From: JBBQKI01 sp038326725
GTDB taxonomy: Bacteria; Bacteroidota; Bacteroidia; Flavobacteriales; Flavobacteriaceae
Assembly: GCA_038326725.1 (NCBI GenBank)
Contig: JBBQKI010000007.1
Coordinates: forward strand, 12,548 to 76,547
Direction: 5' to 3'
Length of the DNA: 64,000 nt
The translations under genes and the position numbers were made by a program. Shown in pieces: positions 16,887 to 26,898 of the stretch (within the stretch, counting starts at the first letter, position 1; every line of letters starts with the position of its first letter). The notes beneath the pieces were generated by a model. The model worked only from the letters and a program-made list of their open reading frames with translations. It had not been told where the DNA came from and made no database searches.

Positions 16887-17801
16887 TTGAAAAAACTGCT
16901 ATTTTTACTTCTTGTCCCAATGCTTTCCCAAGCGCAGGAATATGTTGATATTTTGAAAATCGGTTATGGTGAAACTCTTAATAACGATTTTGAAGGAACA
17001 GAAAGCAGCACCCACGTTAAATCCTTTGAAGTGGGATTTACCTTTCCCGTGGTTTTAAACGAAAACCATGCGCTTATAACTGGTTTCGACTTTAGCCGCA
17101 ACAACCTTCAGCTTTTTCCGAATGCTGAATTTACAAGTCTTTACAGCACCTCGCTTAAACTTGGACTTGCTTCCACCATTTCCGAAAAATGGAGCAGTAC
17201 TGTTGTATTGTTGCCCAAAATAGCATCCGATTATCATAACATTTCCGGGGAAGATTTTTATTTCGGGGGGTTTGCCCTTTTGAAATTAAAGAAAAATGAA
17301 AACCTAAAATACCGTTTCGGGATTTATGCCTCCACGGAAGCATTTGGGTTTTTCACTACCCCAATTTTAGGGTGGTATTATTTAAGCCCCAACAAGCGTT
17401 TTGAAATGGACATGTCGTTGCCAATTTCTGCTGATGTCAATTATACCTTGGGTAAAACCACCATTGGGATTGATTATTTCGGGATTGGGCGGAGCTTTAA
17501 ATTGCATATAGAAAATACCCCCGAAACTTATGTTGATCTGAGTTCGTTGGAATTTGCAAGTTATGTGCAATTCAATGTGCTTCAAAACAGTGTTTTGCTA
17601 CGGGCGAAACTTGGATATTCCAGCAATAATTATGAAGTTTATGCCGATGGAGACAAAATTGATTTGGGCGTTTCTGCCTTCAGTTTTGGTGATGAGCGTA
17701 CCCAACTTAACCCTGAAATGAACGGCGGCATGTTTTTAAAATTTGAAGCCCTTTACCGTTTTCATATCAAAACCGAAGTACGGCCGAAAGATAACCCTTA
17801 A
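16887..17801 (+). CDS. Predicted outer-membrane beta-barrel protein (DUF6268-like)
   Basis: 304 residues from a TTG start at 16887, chosen because it gives a signal peptide (MKKLLFLLLVPMLSQAQ). The mature part is made of alternating aromatic beta strands separated by short turns, typical of a small outer-membrane barrel: SFEVGFTFPVVLNENHALIT, YRFGIYASTEAFGFFTTPIL, TIGIDYFGIGRSFKLHI. The resemblance to DUF6268 proteins is from memory of the pattern and is tentative. No catalytic motif. Function unknown. Confidence 0.75.
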   Translation: MKKLLFLLLVPMLSQAQEYVDILKIGYGETLNNDFEGTESSTHVKSFEVGFTFPVVLNENHALITGFDFSRNNLQLFPNAEFTSLYSTSLKLGLASTISEKWSSTVVLLPKIASDYHNISGEDFYFGGFALLKLKKNENLKYRFGIYASTEAFGFFTTPILGWYYLSPNKRFEMDMSLPISADVNYTLGKTTIGIDYFGIGRSFKLHIENTPETYVDLSSLEFASYVQFNVLQNSVLLRAKLGYSSNNYEVYADGDKIDLGVSAFSFGDERTQLNPEMNGGMFLKFEALYRFHIKTEVRPKDNP

Positions 17802-17859
17802 ATCTAAGAGGGCAAATCTGCAATTATTTAACTTCCCAAAAATATTTTTATATTTAACT

Positions 17860-18213
17860 ATGGAAAAGCTATGTCCGGAGTGTGGCGAAAAAATATTGGG
17901 GCGCGCAGACAAAAAATTCTGTAGCGATGCTTGCCGTAATTCCCACAACAACGAGCTGAACAAAGATTCCAAAAACCTAGTGCGGAACATCAACAATCGT
18001 TTGCGCAAAAATTACCGCATTTTGGAAACCCTGAATAGTGCCGACAAGACAAAGACAACAAAGGAAAGAATGCTTCGGCTGGGTTTTAATTTCGACTATT
18101 TTACTAGCATTTATAAAACCAAAGCGGGGGCCACTTATTTTTATCTCTACGATCAGGGCTACTTGCCGCTTGACAACGATTTTTACCTTCTTGTAAAAAA
18201 AGAATCCCATTGA
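17860..18213 (+). CDS. Small zinc-ribbon protein (DUF2116-like)
   Basis: 117 residues from the ATG at 17860; the frame is open further upstream, but that part overlaps the preceding gene. The N-terminus MEKLCPECGEKILGRADKKF followed by CSDACRNSHNN shows a CxxC...CxxxC zinc ribbon like those of DUF2116 proteins. A basic helical middle (RNINNRLRKNYRILETL) and a C-terminal beta part (ATYFYLYDQGYLPL) follow. A nucleic-acid or protein-binding role is plausible but unproven. Common as a conserved hypothetical in flavobacteria. Confidence 0.8.
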   Translation: MEKLCPECGEKILGRADKKFCSDACRNSHNNELNKDSKNLVRNINNRLRKNYRILETLNSADKTKTTKERMLRLGFNFDYFTSIYKTKAGATYFYLYDQGYLPLDNDFYLLVKKESH

Positions 18214-18323
18214 TAAGGTGAAAAGAATATGTTCCAGGCTTAAAAAAGCTTTTAGTATTCATATTTAGCATTCCCTTCACAAAAACTAACACGGCATTAA
18301 CTAAGCCCTTGTTTTTTGAGTAG

Positions 18324-18331
18324 TACTTTTG
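18324..18331 (+). promoter_or_regulatory. Candidate -7 box (TACTTTTG) of the SYLF gene
   Basis: TACTTTTG matches TAnnTTTG and lies 22 bases before the ATG at 18354. No good -33 box at 19-base spacing. Confidence 0.4.
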
Positions 18332-18353
18332 GATTTCAACAAAAAAAGAACAC

Positions 18354-18890
18354 ATGAAAACCAACAAATTTATTTTAGTAATACTATTGTGCCTTAGCAC
18401 TTCGCTTTTTGCACAATCGCCAAAACAAAAGAAAATCATTCAGGATTCTGAAATAGCAATATCGGAATTTATGAAGCAAAATTCTCAATTAAAAACTCAT
18501 ATGGCGGATGCAAAAGCCTACGTTATTTTTCCTAACGTGGGGAAAGGTGCTTTGATAGTGGGCGCTGCTTCAGGCCACGGTGCAGTGTACCAAAATGGAA
18601 CATTGATTGGCACCGCGAGCATGAAACAGTTGGACATTGGCGCACAGATTGGTGGCGAGGCTTACAGCGAATTGATATTATTTAATTCCGAAGCTTCCTT
18701 TGAACGTTTTAAAAATGATGAACTTGAATTTACAGCTCAGGTTTCAGCAGTTGCTGTTACTACGGATGCTACGTTGAATGTCCCTTATAGTGATGACGGT
18801 ATAGCGATTTTTACTTTACCCAAGGGAGGTTTGATGGCCGAGGTTTCGGTTGGAGGGCAGAAATTTGAATATGATGGTTTGGAACAATAA
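18354..18890 (+). CDS. Secreted SYLF (Ysc84) lipid-binding domain protein
   Basis: 178 residues. Signal peptide MKTNKFILVILLCLSTSLFA then a single SYLF/Ysc84 domain: AYVIFPNVGKGALIVGAASG, GTLIGTASMKQLDIGAQIGG, ELILFNSEASFERFK and a C-terminal GGLMAEVSVGGQKFEY. Family knowledge: SYLF domains bind phosphoinositides in eukaryotes; bacterial exported members are of unknown role, probably periplasmic lipid binding. It has its own promoter-like box and a strong terminator, so it is likely monocistronic. Confidence 0.9.
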   Translation: MKTNKFILVILLCLSTSLFAQSPKQKKIIQDSEIAISEFMKQNSQLKTHMADAKAYVIFPNVGKGALIVGAASGHGAVYQNGTLIGTASMKQLDIGAQIGGEAYSELILFNSEASFERFKNDELEFTAQVSAVAVTTDATLNVPYSDDGIAIFTLPKGGLMAEVSVGGQKFEYDGLEQ

Positions 18891-18932
18891 AACCTGTATT
18901 GTTTTTGGCTAATCGCCATTAATGATGCTTAG

Positions 18933-18980
18933 ACCGTTTTAAAAAATGATATTATATTGTTTTTTGAAGCGGTTTTTTAT
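18933..18980 (+). terminator. Rho-independent terminator after the SYLF gene
   Basis: 14-bp stem with two G-U pairs (18933-18946 with 18960-18973, outer ACCG/CGGT), 13-base loop, followed by a T tract at 18973-18978. Confidence 0.75.
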
Positions 18981-19321
18981 TGAAATAAAAAGGGACACTT
19001 GGTTTTCTCTTTGGCTCCCCACTTCATCGCCAAAGCATCCCTTCTCCTCACTTCTTAGTAACACACATCGATATCAGCCTGAATGTCATCATTTTCAAAG
19101 TTTTAAATACAGGTTTTTTTAAAAGGGGATAAAATATTATTTAATGAGAGATCTTAATTATTTAATTTGGAGGAGGGTTTTAAGAATGGAATAAATGTAA
19201 GAAATCGTCTTTTTCAAAATAATATCTGGTAGTTAAATAATAATTAAAGTTTGTTCGAAAATGAATAAGGCAATATCCGGTCAAGTAAATTTCCTGTTCT
19301 TAATTTTTAAAATTCAACAAA
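18981..19321. other. Intergenic region without recognised features
   Basis: About 340 AT-rich bases between the SYLF terminator and the GNAT gene. All frames carry frequent stops; no tRNA, repeat or clear promoter match was seen. Confidence 0.5.
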
Positions 19322-19918
19322 ATGAATACTTCCATTTTTAATATTCGTGAGGCAGCTCCTGCCGATAATCACCAAGTGGCACCGCTTATTGTAAATGCCA
19401 TGGGCGATTTGGCCTGTACCTTTGCAAATACCAAGATCCCTTCGCAAGCCATACCTCTCTTTGAACATTTTTTTCAGTTGCCTCAAAATCAATATAGTTT
19501 TGAAAATACGTTGATCTATGAAATTGATAGGGAAATTGTGGGTTCCATAATTGGCTACGACGGGCAGGATTTATTATCCCTCCGTAAACCCTTCCTAAAA
19601 TATATTGAAGCTGAACATGGAGCCATTTTAAAAAACTTGGAAGCTGAAACTGAGGCCGGGGAATTCTATTTGGATACCTTGAGCGTCTCGCCAAATTTTC
19701 AAGGAAAAGGAATTGGGAGCGCTTTGATTAAAGCCATGATTATACGCGCACAAAAAGAAGGACATCAAAAGGTCGGCTTGCTTGTGGATTTAAAAAATGC
19801 TGAAGCAAAAAAACTGTACATCCGTTTAGGATTTAAAGTGGTTGGACAGAGAGTGCTAGCTGGGGGTAATTATGAACACTTGGTTTGCGACTGGAAGAGA
19901 ACATTACAGTTGTATTAA
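19322..19918 (+). CDS. GNAT-family N-acetyltransferase
   Basis: 198 residues. The acetyl-CoA binding site is clear in the C-terminal half: LDTLSVSPNFQGKGIGSALI (motif A, Q-G-K-G-I-G), then VGLLVDLKNAEAKKLYIRLG (motif B with the LY-RLGF end). The N-terminus starts INFxIREAAPADN-like (FNIREAAPADNHQVAPLIVN), as in many GNATs. Substrate unknown. Its 3' end overlaps the convergent recO by 15 bases. Confidence 0.9.
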   Translation: MNTSIFNIREAAPADNHQVAPLIVNAMGDLACTFANTKIPSQAIPLFEHFFQLPQNQYSFENTLIYEIDREIVGSIIGYDGQDLLSLRKPFLKYIEAEHGAILKNLEAETEAGEFYLDTLSVSPNFQGKGIGSALIKAMIIRAQKEGHQKVGLLVDLKNAEAKKLYIRLGFKVVGQRVLAGGNYEHLVCDWKRTLQLY

Positions 19919-20617
19919 TACCGAAAGCGATTTAGGATGTTGATAGCCGTGTACATGAAATTTATAATAGGTAAGAAGTAAATTCAAGCTTTCCAAGCGG
20001 GTTTTCTTGGATAATTTAATTTGACCGATTTCATTGAGCTTTATATCGAAAAAAAGTTTTAACCCCTCCACGGCCTCGTCTTTTATACATGGGGCATAAG
20101 CGTCACTAGATTGAAAATTACCTTCCACAAGATTAAAATATTGGTGTTGAATTTCAGAAGCATCGGGGTAAAAACCCAAGTGTGCGCTTAATTTTAATAG
20201 AAAAAAAATATGAAAATTAGCCACTTCATCATTTTCATCCAGCCAGTTGAGGGTACTTGTAATATAGTTGTACAAATCTACATTCGCTTCTTCTTCCTTG
20301 ATGCAGTTTTTCAGCATTTCAGACAAGAACATCACCAGCCCTGTTTTTATGTTGTCCGTATGAAGGGTTTTATAAGGGTGAAATATTTTAGCTTCCTTTA
20401 AATATTCAAGGGAGCCCTTATTTTTGTGATTGGCCACTACTTCCAACTGTGTCAATGGCTGAAAAAGGGAAGGTTTTAAAGCTCCTTTTTTTGATTTTAA
20501 AACATTTCGAAGCAAATAGGTTTTTATTCCCGCAGTTTCAGTGAAGCAACAAACAATTAGATCGGCTTCGGAATATTTTAAAGCAGAAAATACAATCGCT
20601 TTTGTGGCAACAATCAT
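19904..20617 (-). CDS. recO: DNA repair protein RecO
   Basis: 237 residues from the ATG at 20617, which shares one base with the porZ stop (TAATG). N-terminal OB fold (MIVATKAIVFSALKYSEADL, then LRNVLKSKKG) and a helical C-terminal half, as in RecO. The zinc cysteines of some RecOs are not present. RecO binds ssDNA and, with RecR, loads RecA at gaps. The open frame extends to 20731, but that part overlaps porZ and does not match the family. The porZ-recO order is frequent in Bacteroidota. Confidence 0.9.
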   Translation of the reverse strand: MIVATKAIVFSALKYSEADLIVCCFTETAGIKTYLLRNVLKSKKGALKPSLFQPLTQLEVVANHKNKGSLEYLKEAKIFHPYKTLHTDNIKTGLVMFLSEMLKNCIKEEEANVDLYNYITSTLNWLDENDEVANFHIFFLLKLSAHLGFYPDASEIQHQYFNLVEGNFQSSDAYAPCIKDEAVEGLKLFFDIKLNEIGQIKLSKKTRLESLNLLLTYYKFHVHGYQHPKSLSVLIQL

Positions 20618-22905
20618 TACCGGATGATCATGATTTTGGAGACCTTGGTTTCGGTGGCGTCTTCTGTGGTAATCAAAACCAAGTAAACGCCGGAACGTAC
20701 CTTGTACCGCCCAAAGGCAGAAGTGTCCCACAAAATGCTACCGCCTTGGGAAGTTTCTTCAAAAACGAGGTTCCCTTCAATATCTGTTATTTTTACGTTT
20801 GCCTGTGCCGTGAGCCCATCAATGGTAACATTGCCTGAAAACCCCGGCCGCACGGGGTTTGGGAAAGCATATACCTTCTCGAGATTATCGCGGGGTGCCG
20901 TGGCAGTCCCGTCATAAGCTAACAAACCATTTACCGTTGCGAAATAAACAACACCCGTAAAAGGATCAATCGCAATATCCTGCACATTGTTCGAGGGCAA
21001 AGGGGAATTGTCCTTATCAAACCTTAACAAGGTTTCCTGGCCATTTGCCGAGAGATAGAAAACGCCAGAATTGGCTGTGGCAATCCATTTATTATTCGAG
21101 CCATCCACTTCGATATCGGTGATGGATTGTTCAAATAAAAGTTCTTGAGCTATATCATTTTCCAAAATAATTATAGGTTGGGAATCGGTATCGGCACCTT
21201 CCTCAAAAAAACTGCCGGGGCTGAAAAGTACACGAAGACCGCGTAGAGTACCAATCCATAAACGATTTTGATTATCAAAGGCCAAGGCACGCACATCGGG
21301 CCATGGCAAATTGCCGTTGCCAACGTTGGTGCTTATTTTATTCAACGCTCCGGTTTGGGGTTTATAACCAATAAGACCACTTCCGGAAGAACCAATAAAA
21401 ACATAATTTTCCCGGCTTATAGCAACTACCGTTAAGGCCAGTTCATCTTCTGCCTCAAAAATTTCGGAAAGGTCAATTTTCTGAAATTGGCCTCCGGGCG
21501 TAAATTTTATTAATCCTTCATTTGTTTTTGATTGCACAAACCACAGGTTCCCTTCACGGTCAAATTCAGAGCCGAACAAACGGATTCCAACGTCGGGGTT
21601 ATTATCTATAATCTCCAAAGGACTATTGGATTGATCATATAAAATTGTCGGAATTTGATTTTCAATTTTAAGCAATCCTTTTATAAAGGAAGTCATATAA
21701 ACTTCATTGCTGTTTTCAGGATTGATAGAAACATTAACCAAATCGGTTACATCGCCCACGGCATTGGAAAGTTCTTCATATGGAATATTGGTCCACGTAT
21801 TTTCTTTAAGATTACTAATCCCAAACCGTGTTAAGGGAAACGGATTAAATGTAACACTTACTGCCCCATAATTTACCCATAGCTGACCCGGTGAAGCATC
21901 AATGGCAAAAGGATCGTTTCTTAGTGGGCCGTCCGGAAGAATTTGTAGTGCTGTATTGGTGGAAAAAGGCACTTCCAACAAACCGTCTTCCTTAGTTCCT
22001 ATATAAAAATGATTATTGAAGGAATAACCGGATTGCAGGTTTAGGTCAAAATCGGACAACGAAGTTACGGAAGCTACAAGGGTATAGTCTTCTGCATATG
22101 CTCTGATGGCTCCGGAGGTGGTTATAGTCAACAAATCATTATGGCTCTGAAAATCTACAATTGTTGTGCTAAAATTTTCAATTGGTGAAAAACCCGAGGG
22201 GACTTCCCGTAATACCGTATTGTTGGTGTTCAATGCGAACAACTGATTTTGTAGGTTTTGAATCCCCAAAAAATTTCCCCCAACCACGGTTTCCCATTGC
22301 TCATAATCAATTAGATTATCGTTAGCCACAATCGCGCGTTTTATTCCAAAATTGCGGGTAGAGGCATAAATATAAGGCTCTTTTATAGTGGTTTGGGTGA
22401 TGTCTATCTGCGATCCAATATCTCCAATAAAATAGGTATCTCCAAACTCAAGTGCTGCCAAATCATAAACGGAAATTCCATATTGTGTGCTTATGAAAAT
22501 TTTTCCCTCATATTCATTGAAATGATTTATCCTCTTCTGATCCGGAGGTATGGTTTGCTTTTCCAAAATGTCCACCACTTTTAAAACATTTTCATCCCCA
22601 TCAATCACAATATCCATTAAACCTGTTTCATATCCTATTATGAGAAGTTCGTGGGCTTCGCTATAGTGAATGGTGGTTATTGCTTCGCCAGAAAGGCCGT
22701 TTACGGATGAAAGAGTGCTTATTTCCAAGGTGGTGAGGTCATAAGTGAAAATGGAATTCTCGGAAGCAGCGTAAATTTTGTTGTCTCCCTGCGAAATGTC
22801 CTTTACCGAAGTGTACGAAAAATGACCTGTCCAACTGTCCTCAAAATCCTGGGCATTGCTTCCTAAAGAAATCAATAAAAGAATGGCGCCGAACAACTGT
22901 TTCAT
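20617..22905 (-). CDS. porZ: PorZ-like T9SS attachment-complex protein
   Basis: 762 residues. Signal peptide MKQLFGAILLLISLGSNAQ, then a two-propeller region: the PorZ N-terminal block (DSWTGHFSYTSVKDIS, IYAASENSIFTYDL, GLSGEAITTIHYS) and later two-component-regulator-type propeller repeats (DVRALAFDNQNRLWIGTLRG, ITDIEVDGSNNKWIATANSG, VQDIAIDPFTGVVYFATVNG). The C-terminus is a T9SS sorting-like domain (YAFPNPVRPGFSG, GVYLVLITTEDATETKVSKI). Family knowledge: PorZ works with PorU, PorV and PorQ at the cell surface, where sorting domains are cut and lipid-linked. Translationally coupled to recO. Confidence 0.88.
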   Translation of the reverse strand: MKQLFGAILLLISLGSNAQDFEDSWTGHFSYTSVKDISQGDNKIYAASENSIFTYDLTTLEISTLSSVNGLSGEAITTIHYSEAHELLIIGYETGLMDIVIDGDENVLKVVDILEKQTIPPDQKRINHFNEYEGKIFISTQYGISVYDLAALEFGDTYFIGDIGSQIDITQTTIKEPYIYASTRNFGIKRAIVANDNLIDYEQWETVVGGNFLGIQNLQNQLFALNTNNTVLREVPSGFSPIENFSTTIVDFQSHNDLLTITTSGAIRAYAEDYTLVASVTSLSDFDLNLQSGYSFNNHFYIGTKEDGLLEVPFSTNTALQILPDGPLRNDPFAIDASPGQLWVNYGAVSVTFNPFPLTRFGISNLKENTWTNIPYEELSNAVGDVTDLVNVSINPENSNEVYMTSFIKGLLKIENQIPTILYDQSNSPLEIIDNNPDVGIRLFGSEFDREGNLWFVQSKTNEGLIKFTPGGQFQKIDLSEIFEAEDELALTVVAISRENYVFIGSSGSGLIGYKPQTGALNKISTNVGNGNLPWPDVRALAFDNQNRLWIGTLRGLRVLFSPGSFFEEGADTDSQPIIILENDIAQELLFEQSITDIEVDGSNNKWIATANSGVFYLSANGQETLLRFDKDNSPLPSNNVQDIAIDPFTGVVYFATVNGLLAYDGTATAPRDNLEKVYAFPNPVRPGFSGNVTIDGLTAQANVKITDIEGNLVFEETSQGGSILWDTSAFGRYKVRSGVYLVLITTEDATETKVSKIMIIR

Positions 22906-22964
22906 TGAAGATGTTTTTGTTTTATTAACAAGCTAAATTAGTAATTATTGCAAGGATGTAAATG

Positions 22965-22994
22965 AAAAGGCTACCATTTTACTGGCAGCCTTTT
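22965..22994 (-). terminator. Terminator after gdhA
   Basis: 11-bp stem (AAAAGGCTGCC with GGTAGCCTTTT on the minus strand, one G-U pair), 8-base loop, then TTTTCATTT. Lies between the gdhA stop and the porZ start. Confidence 0.7.
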
Positions 22995-23027
22995 ATTTGA
23001 AATTTATATTCTTAATTATAATAATGC

Positions 23028-24458
<1,431 letters not shown>

Positions 24459-24508
24459 TTACAAATTAGCTAAATAGCCGATTAATTTTTCCGTTTAACA
24501 AGTTTTTA

Positions 24509-24516
24509 TATATTTG
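24509..24516 (+). promoter_or_regulatory. Candidate -7 box (TATATTTG) of the outer-membrane protein gene at 24546
   Basis: TATATTTG on the plus strand, 29 bases before the ATG at 24546. Matches TAnnTTTG; no clear -33 TTTG. Confidence 0.4.
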
Positions 24517-24545
24517 CTAGGTCTCAATCTAAACCTTCCTATAAA

Positions 24546-25322
24546 ATGAATGCCAAATCTTTGTTAGTGGTATTGATGCTGTTTCTTGTTGCAAATCAGC
24601 AAATTTACGGGCAATTTGGGTTTTCCCATGAACTCGGGGTAATCACCGGGCCCGTTACTTTTTATTCGGATTTCGGGGTGCGCAACGATGTGGAAACCAA
24701 TTTTGGCAACGTGGGTTACGGAGTGGGCATAATCCACTACCTCAACTTTTCATATCGTGCAGATTGTAATTGCTACACCCGCGATACTTATTTTAATGAC
24801 CATTTTAAGCTTCGCAATGAAATTGATTATCATAAAACCAATTTAGAACATTTGGGAGAATATGTGGACCCGAGCGAGACTGGGCTTTTTTCGGATCAGC
24901 TCCGCGCCATGAAGGGTACTTCCACGGTTATAGATATAGGCTCACAACTTGAATATTTCCCTTTTAGCATCCGCGATTTTGCTGCAGGAGCATACAAACT
25001 TGCACCTTTCATTTCTTTTGGGGTACACTTTGTAAATTATGACCCGGAAGTTTATTCCGAACTCGGTGGGCTGAATACCCCACTTACTACCCCCGAAAAA
25101 TATTTCGATTCTTTTCAGCAAGAACCGGCTTCCACTTGGTCCGTGGTATGGAGCGTGGGTGTAAGGTATAAATTGACCCAATTGAGTGACCTGATGCTGG
25201 ACAGCCGTTGGCAGTACTACTTTTCCAACTGGGTGGACGGCCTAAATCCGGATGTGCCCGAGAATAAAGCCAATGACTGGATTTATTGGTTGAATGTGGG
25301 GTATATTTATTACTTGGATTAG
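24546..25322 (+). CDS. Predicted outer-membrane protein, THC0290_0291 family
   Basis: 258 residues with a signal peptide (MNAKSLLVVLMLFLVANQQIYG) and an aromatic, beta-rich body. GFSHELGVITGPVTFYSDFG, RNEIDYHKTNLEHLGEYVD, QLEYFPFSIRDF and WIYWLNVGYIYYLD are the conserved stretches of a flavobacterial family named THC0290_0291 in public annotation (recalled). A porin-like or structural barrel is likely. It ends in an aromatic residue run (YIYYLD), near the terminal strand signal used by barrel assembly. Function unknown. Confidence 0.78.
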   Translation: MNAKSLLVVLMLFLVANQQIYGQFGFSHELGVITGPVTFYSDFGVRNDVETNFGNVGYGVGIIHYLNFSYRADCNCYTRDTYFNDHFKLRNEIDYHKTNLEHLGEYVDPSETGLFSDQLRAMKGTSTVIDIGSQLEYFPFSIRDFAAGAYKLAPFISFGVHFVNYDPEVYSELGGLNTPLTTPEKYFDSFQQEPASTWSVVWSVGVRYKLTQLSDLMLDSRWQYYFSNWVDGLNPDVPENKANDWIYWLNVGYIYYLD

Positions 25323-25434
25323 GAAAGACTTTTTTAAAATTTAAAACCCTTCTTCTACTAACATCTTATTCACCATGGCACCCGCCAAATTTCCCATGGC
25401 AACGGCATTTGCTATGGACCTTATAAACGTAGTG

Positions 25435-25569
25435 TTATTCCTTTGTAATAGTTCTGTTCCCTAAATATCGGTGCAGTTCCGGATTGGCGTCCAGTTCAAA
25501 AAACCCACTTGCATCTTTTGGCATGACTTCCCTTAAAGTCAACCGTTCTGTTTCAACAAATATTTTCAT
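25435..25569 (-). pseudogene. Truncated GNAT acetyltransferase remnant
   Basis: 44 codons from the ATG at 25569. The sequence MKIFVETERLTLREVMPKDA, then FFELDANPELHRYLGN, is the recognisable N-terminus of a RimJ/RimL-type GNAT, which normally runs ~170 residues; here a TAA follows NRTITKE and no acetyl-CoA motif exists. The next ~115 bases carry, in another frame, an open stretch ending NLAGAMVNKMLVEEGF that I could not assign, so the 3' part was probably replaced or deleted. Located just downstream of metB on the same strand. Confidence 0.55.
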
Positions 25570-25616
25570 TTTATTAGAATATTGAATAAGAAATGGCTCC
25601 CACTTTACCCACCCAA

Positions 25617-26759
25617 TCACCCAATCGCCTGTTCCAAATCCGCTATCAAATCCTCCCCATCTTCTATCCCCACGCTCAACCGGACCAATGAATCCACCAC
25701 CCCTGTCTTTTCACGTTCTTCCTTTGGGATACTGGCATGCGTCATGCTGGCCGGGTGGCCCGCCAAACTTTCAACGCCTCCCAAGCTTTCGGCAAGGGTA
25801 AAGATTTTTAGCTTTTCAACTATTTTTATAGCTTCTGCATAATTATTCCCCTTAGTGGTAAAGGATATCATCCCACCAAAACCGCTCATTTGTTCTGTTG
25901 CAATTTGATGGTTTGGATGGTTTTCAAAACCGGGCCAATATACTTTTTCGACTTTAGGATGCGAGTCTAGATATTTGGCGATTCTCTCCCCGTTTTCGCA
26001 ATGCCGCTGCATTCTTACGTGCAAGGTCTTCAAACCACGTAACACCAAAAAACTGTCCTGCGGTCCGCAAATGGCGCCGCTTGCATTTTGTATAAAATAC
26101 AGTCGGTCTGCCAATTCCTTGTCCTTTACCACCAAGGCACCCATTACTACATCGCTATGGCCGCCCAAATATTTGGTGGCACTGTGCATCACTATGTCCG
26201 CACCAAGGTCCAGCGGGCGTTGAAGATATGGGGTGGCAAAGGTGTTATCCACTGCCAGCAAGATGCTGTGCTTTTTCGCAATGGCCGCCGCCGCTTTAAT
26301 GTCGATGATGTTCATCATCGGGTTGGTGGGCGTTTCCACCCAGATGAGTTTGGTGTTTTTGGTAATATAATCTTCAATCTTGGAAGCATTCTCCATCCCA
26401 ATAAAATGGAACTTCACCCCAAACCCTTCAAATATTTTGGTGAACAAACGATAGGTCCCCCCATAAAGATCGTTGGTGGAAATAACCTCATCGCCGGGCT
26501 TCAGCAACTTTATTATTGCGTCTATCGAAGCCAGACCACTTCCAAAGGCCAAACCGTATTTTCCATTTTCAAGGCTTGCAAAAGCCCGCTCCAAAGCAGC
26601 ACGCGTGGGGTTGTGTGTCCGCGAATATTCAAACCCTTTGTGCCCGCCCGGCGTGGTTTGGGAATATGTTGAGGTTTGATAAATGGGCGGCATCACGCTA
26701 CCGTAGGCCGGGTCCGTATCATGCTGCCCTCCGTGTATGGTCTTGGTGTTGAATTTCAT
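25617..26759 (-). CDS. metB: Trans-sulfuration PLP enzyme, probably cystathionine gamma-synthase
   Basis: 380 residues. Cys/Met-metabolism PLP-enzyme fold: FEYSRTHNPTRAALERAFA, AFGSGLASIDAI, LYGGTYRLF, the aspartate block VDNTFATPYLQRPLDLGAD and the PLP lysine in HSATKYLGGHSDV, then SLGGVESLAGHPASMTHAS. Distinguishing cystathionine gamma-synthase from gamma-lyase by sequence alone is unreliable; both convert homoserine-derived substrates between cysteine and methionine routes. The leader contains a GC-rich repeat (26779-26815) downstream of a TACTTTTG promoter box. Confidence 0.88.
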   Translation of the reverse strand: MKFNTKTIHGGQHDTDPAYGSVMPPIYQTSTYSQTTPGGHKGFEYSRTHNPTRAALERAFASLENGKYGLAFGSGLASIDAIIKLLKPGDEVISTNDLYGGTYRLFTKIFEGFGVKFHFIGMENASKIEDYITKNTKLIWVETPTNPMMNIIDIKAAAAIAKKHSILLAVDNTFATPYLQRPLDLGADIVMHSATKYLGGHSDVVMGALVVKDKELADRLYFIQNASGAICGPQDSFLVLRGLKTLHVRMQRHCENGERIAKYLDSHPKVEKVYWPGFENHPNHQIATEQMSGFGGMISFTTKGNNYAEAIKIVEKLKIFTLAESLGGVESLAGHPASMTHASIPKEEREKTGVVDSLVRLSVGIEDGEDLIADLEQAIG

Positions 26760-26778
26760 AATATATAATTAAAATTAA

Positions 26779-26815
26779 TCCCCCTCTTTGAAGGAGGCCG
26801 GGGAGATATCCCCCT
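26779..26815. repeat. GC-rich palindromic element in the metB leader
   Basis: Bounded by ATCCCCCT at both ends; contains the hairpins CCTCTTTGAAGGAGG and GGGGAGATATCCCC. Related in composition and sub-motifs (CCCCC, GAAGGAGG) to the element inside ileS at 13694-13776. Lies between the predicted metB promoter and its ATG, so it would be transcribed as structured leader RNA. Confidence 0.55.
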
Positions 26816-26829
26816 AAAAGTTTAAAAAA

Positions 26830-26837
26830 CAAAAGTA
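26830..26837 (-). promoter_or_regulatory. Candidate promoter of metB (TACTTTTG)
   Basis: TACTTTTG on the minus strand with TTAG exactly 19 bases upstream (26857-26860), close to the TTTG-N19-TAnnTTTG consensus. Predicted leader about 65-70 bases. Confidence 0.5.
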
Positions 26838-26898
26838 ACCATTCCCTTTTGGATAACTAAATCCATTGTATTTTTATGCCAAAATTATTGCCCGCCCA

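Noticed and set aside
20618..20731. N-terminal extension of RecO
   Set aside because: These codons overlap porZ and have no RecO-like sequence; the ATG at 20617 begins the OB fold.
26779..26837. SAM riboswitch upstream of metB
   Set aside because: The leader is too short (under 75 bases) and lacks the multi-helix core; its only structure is the GC-rich repeat.
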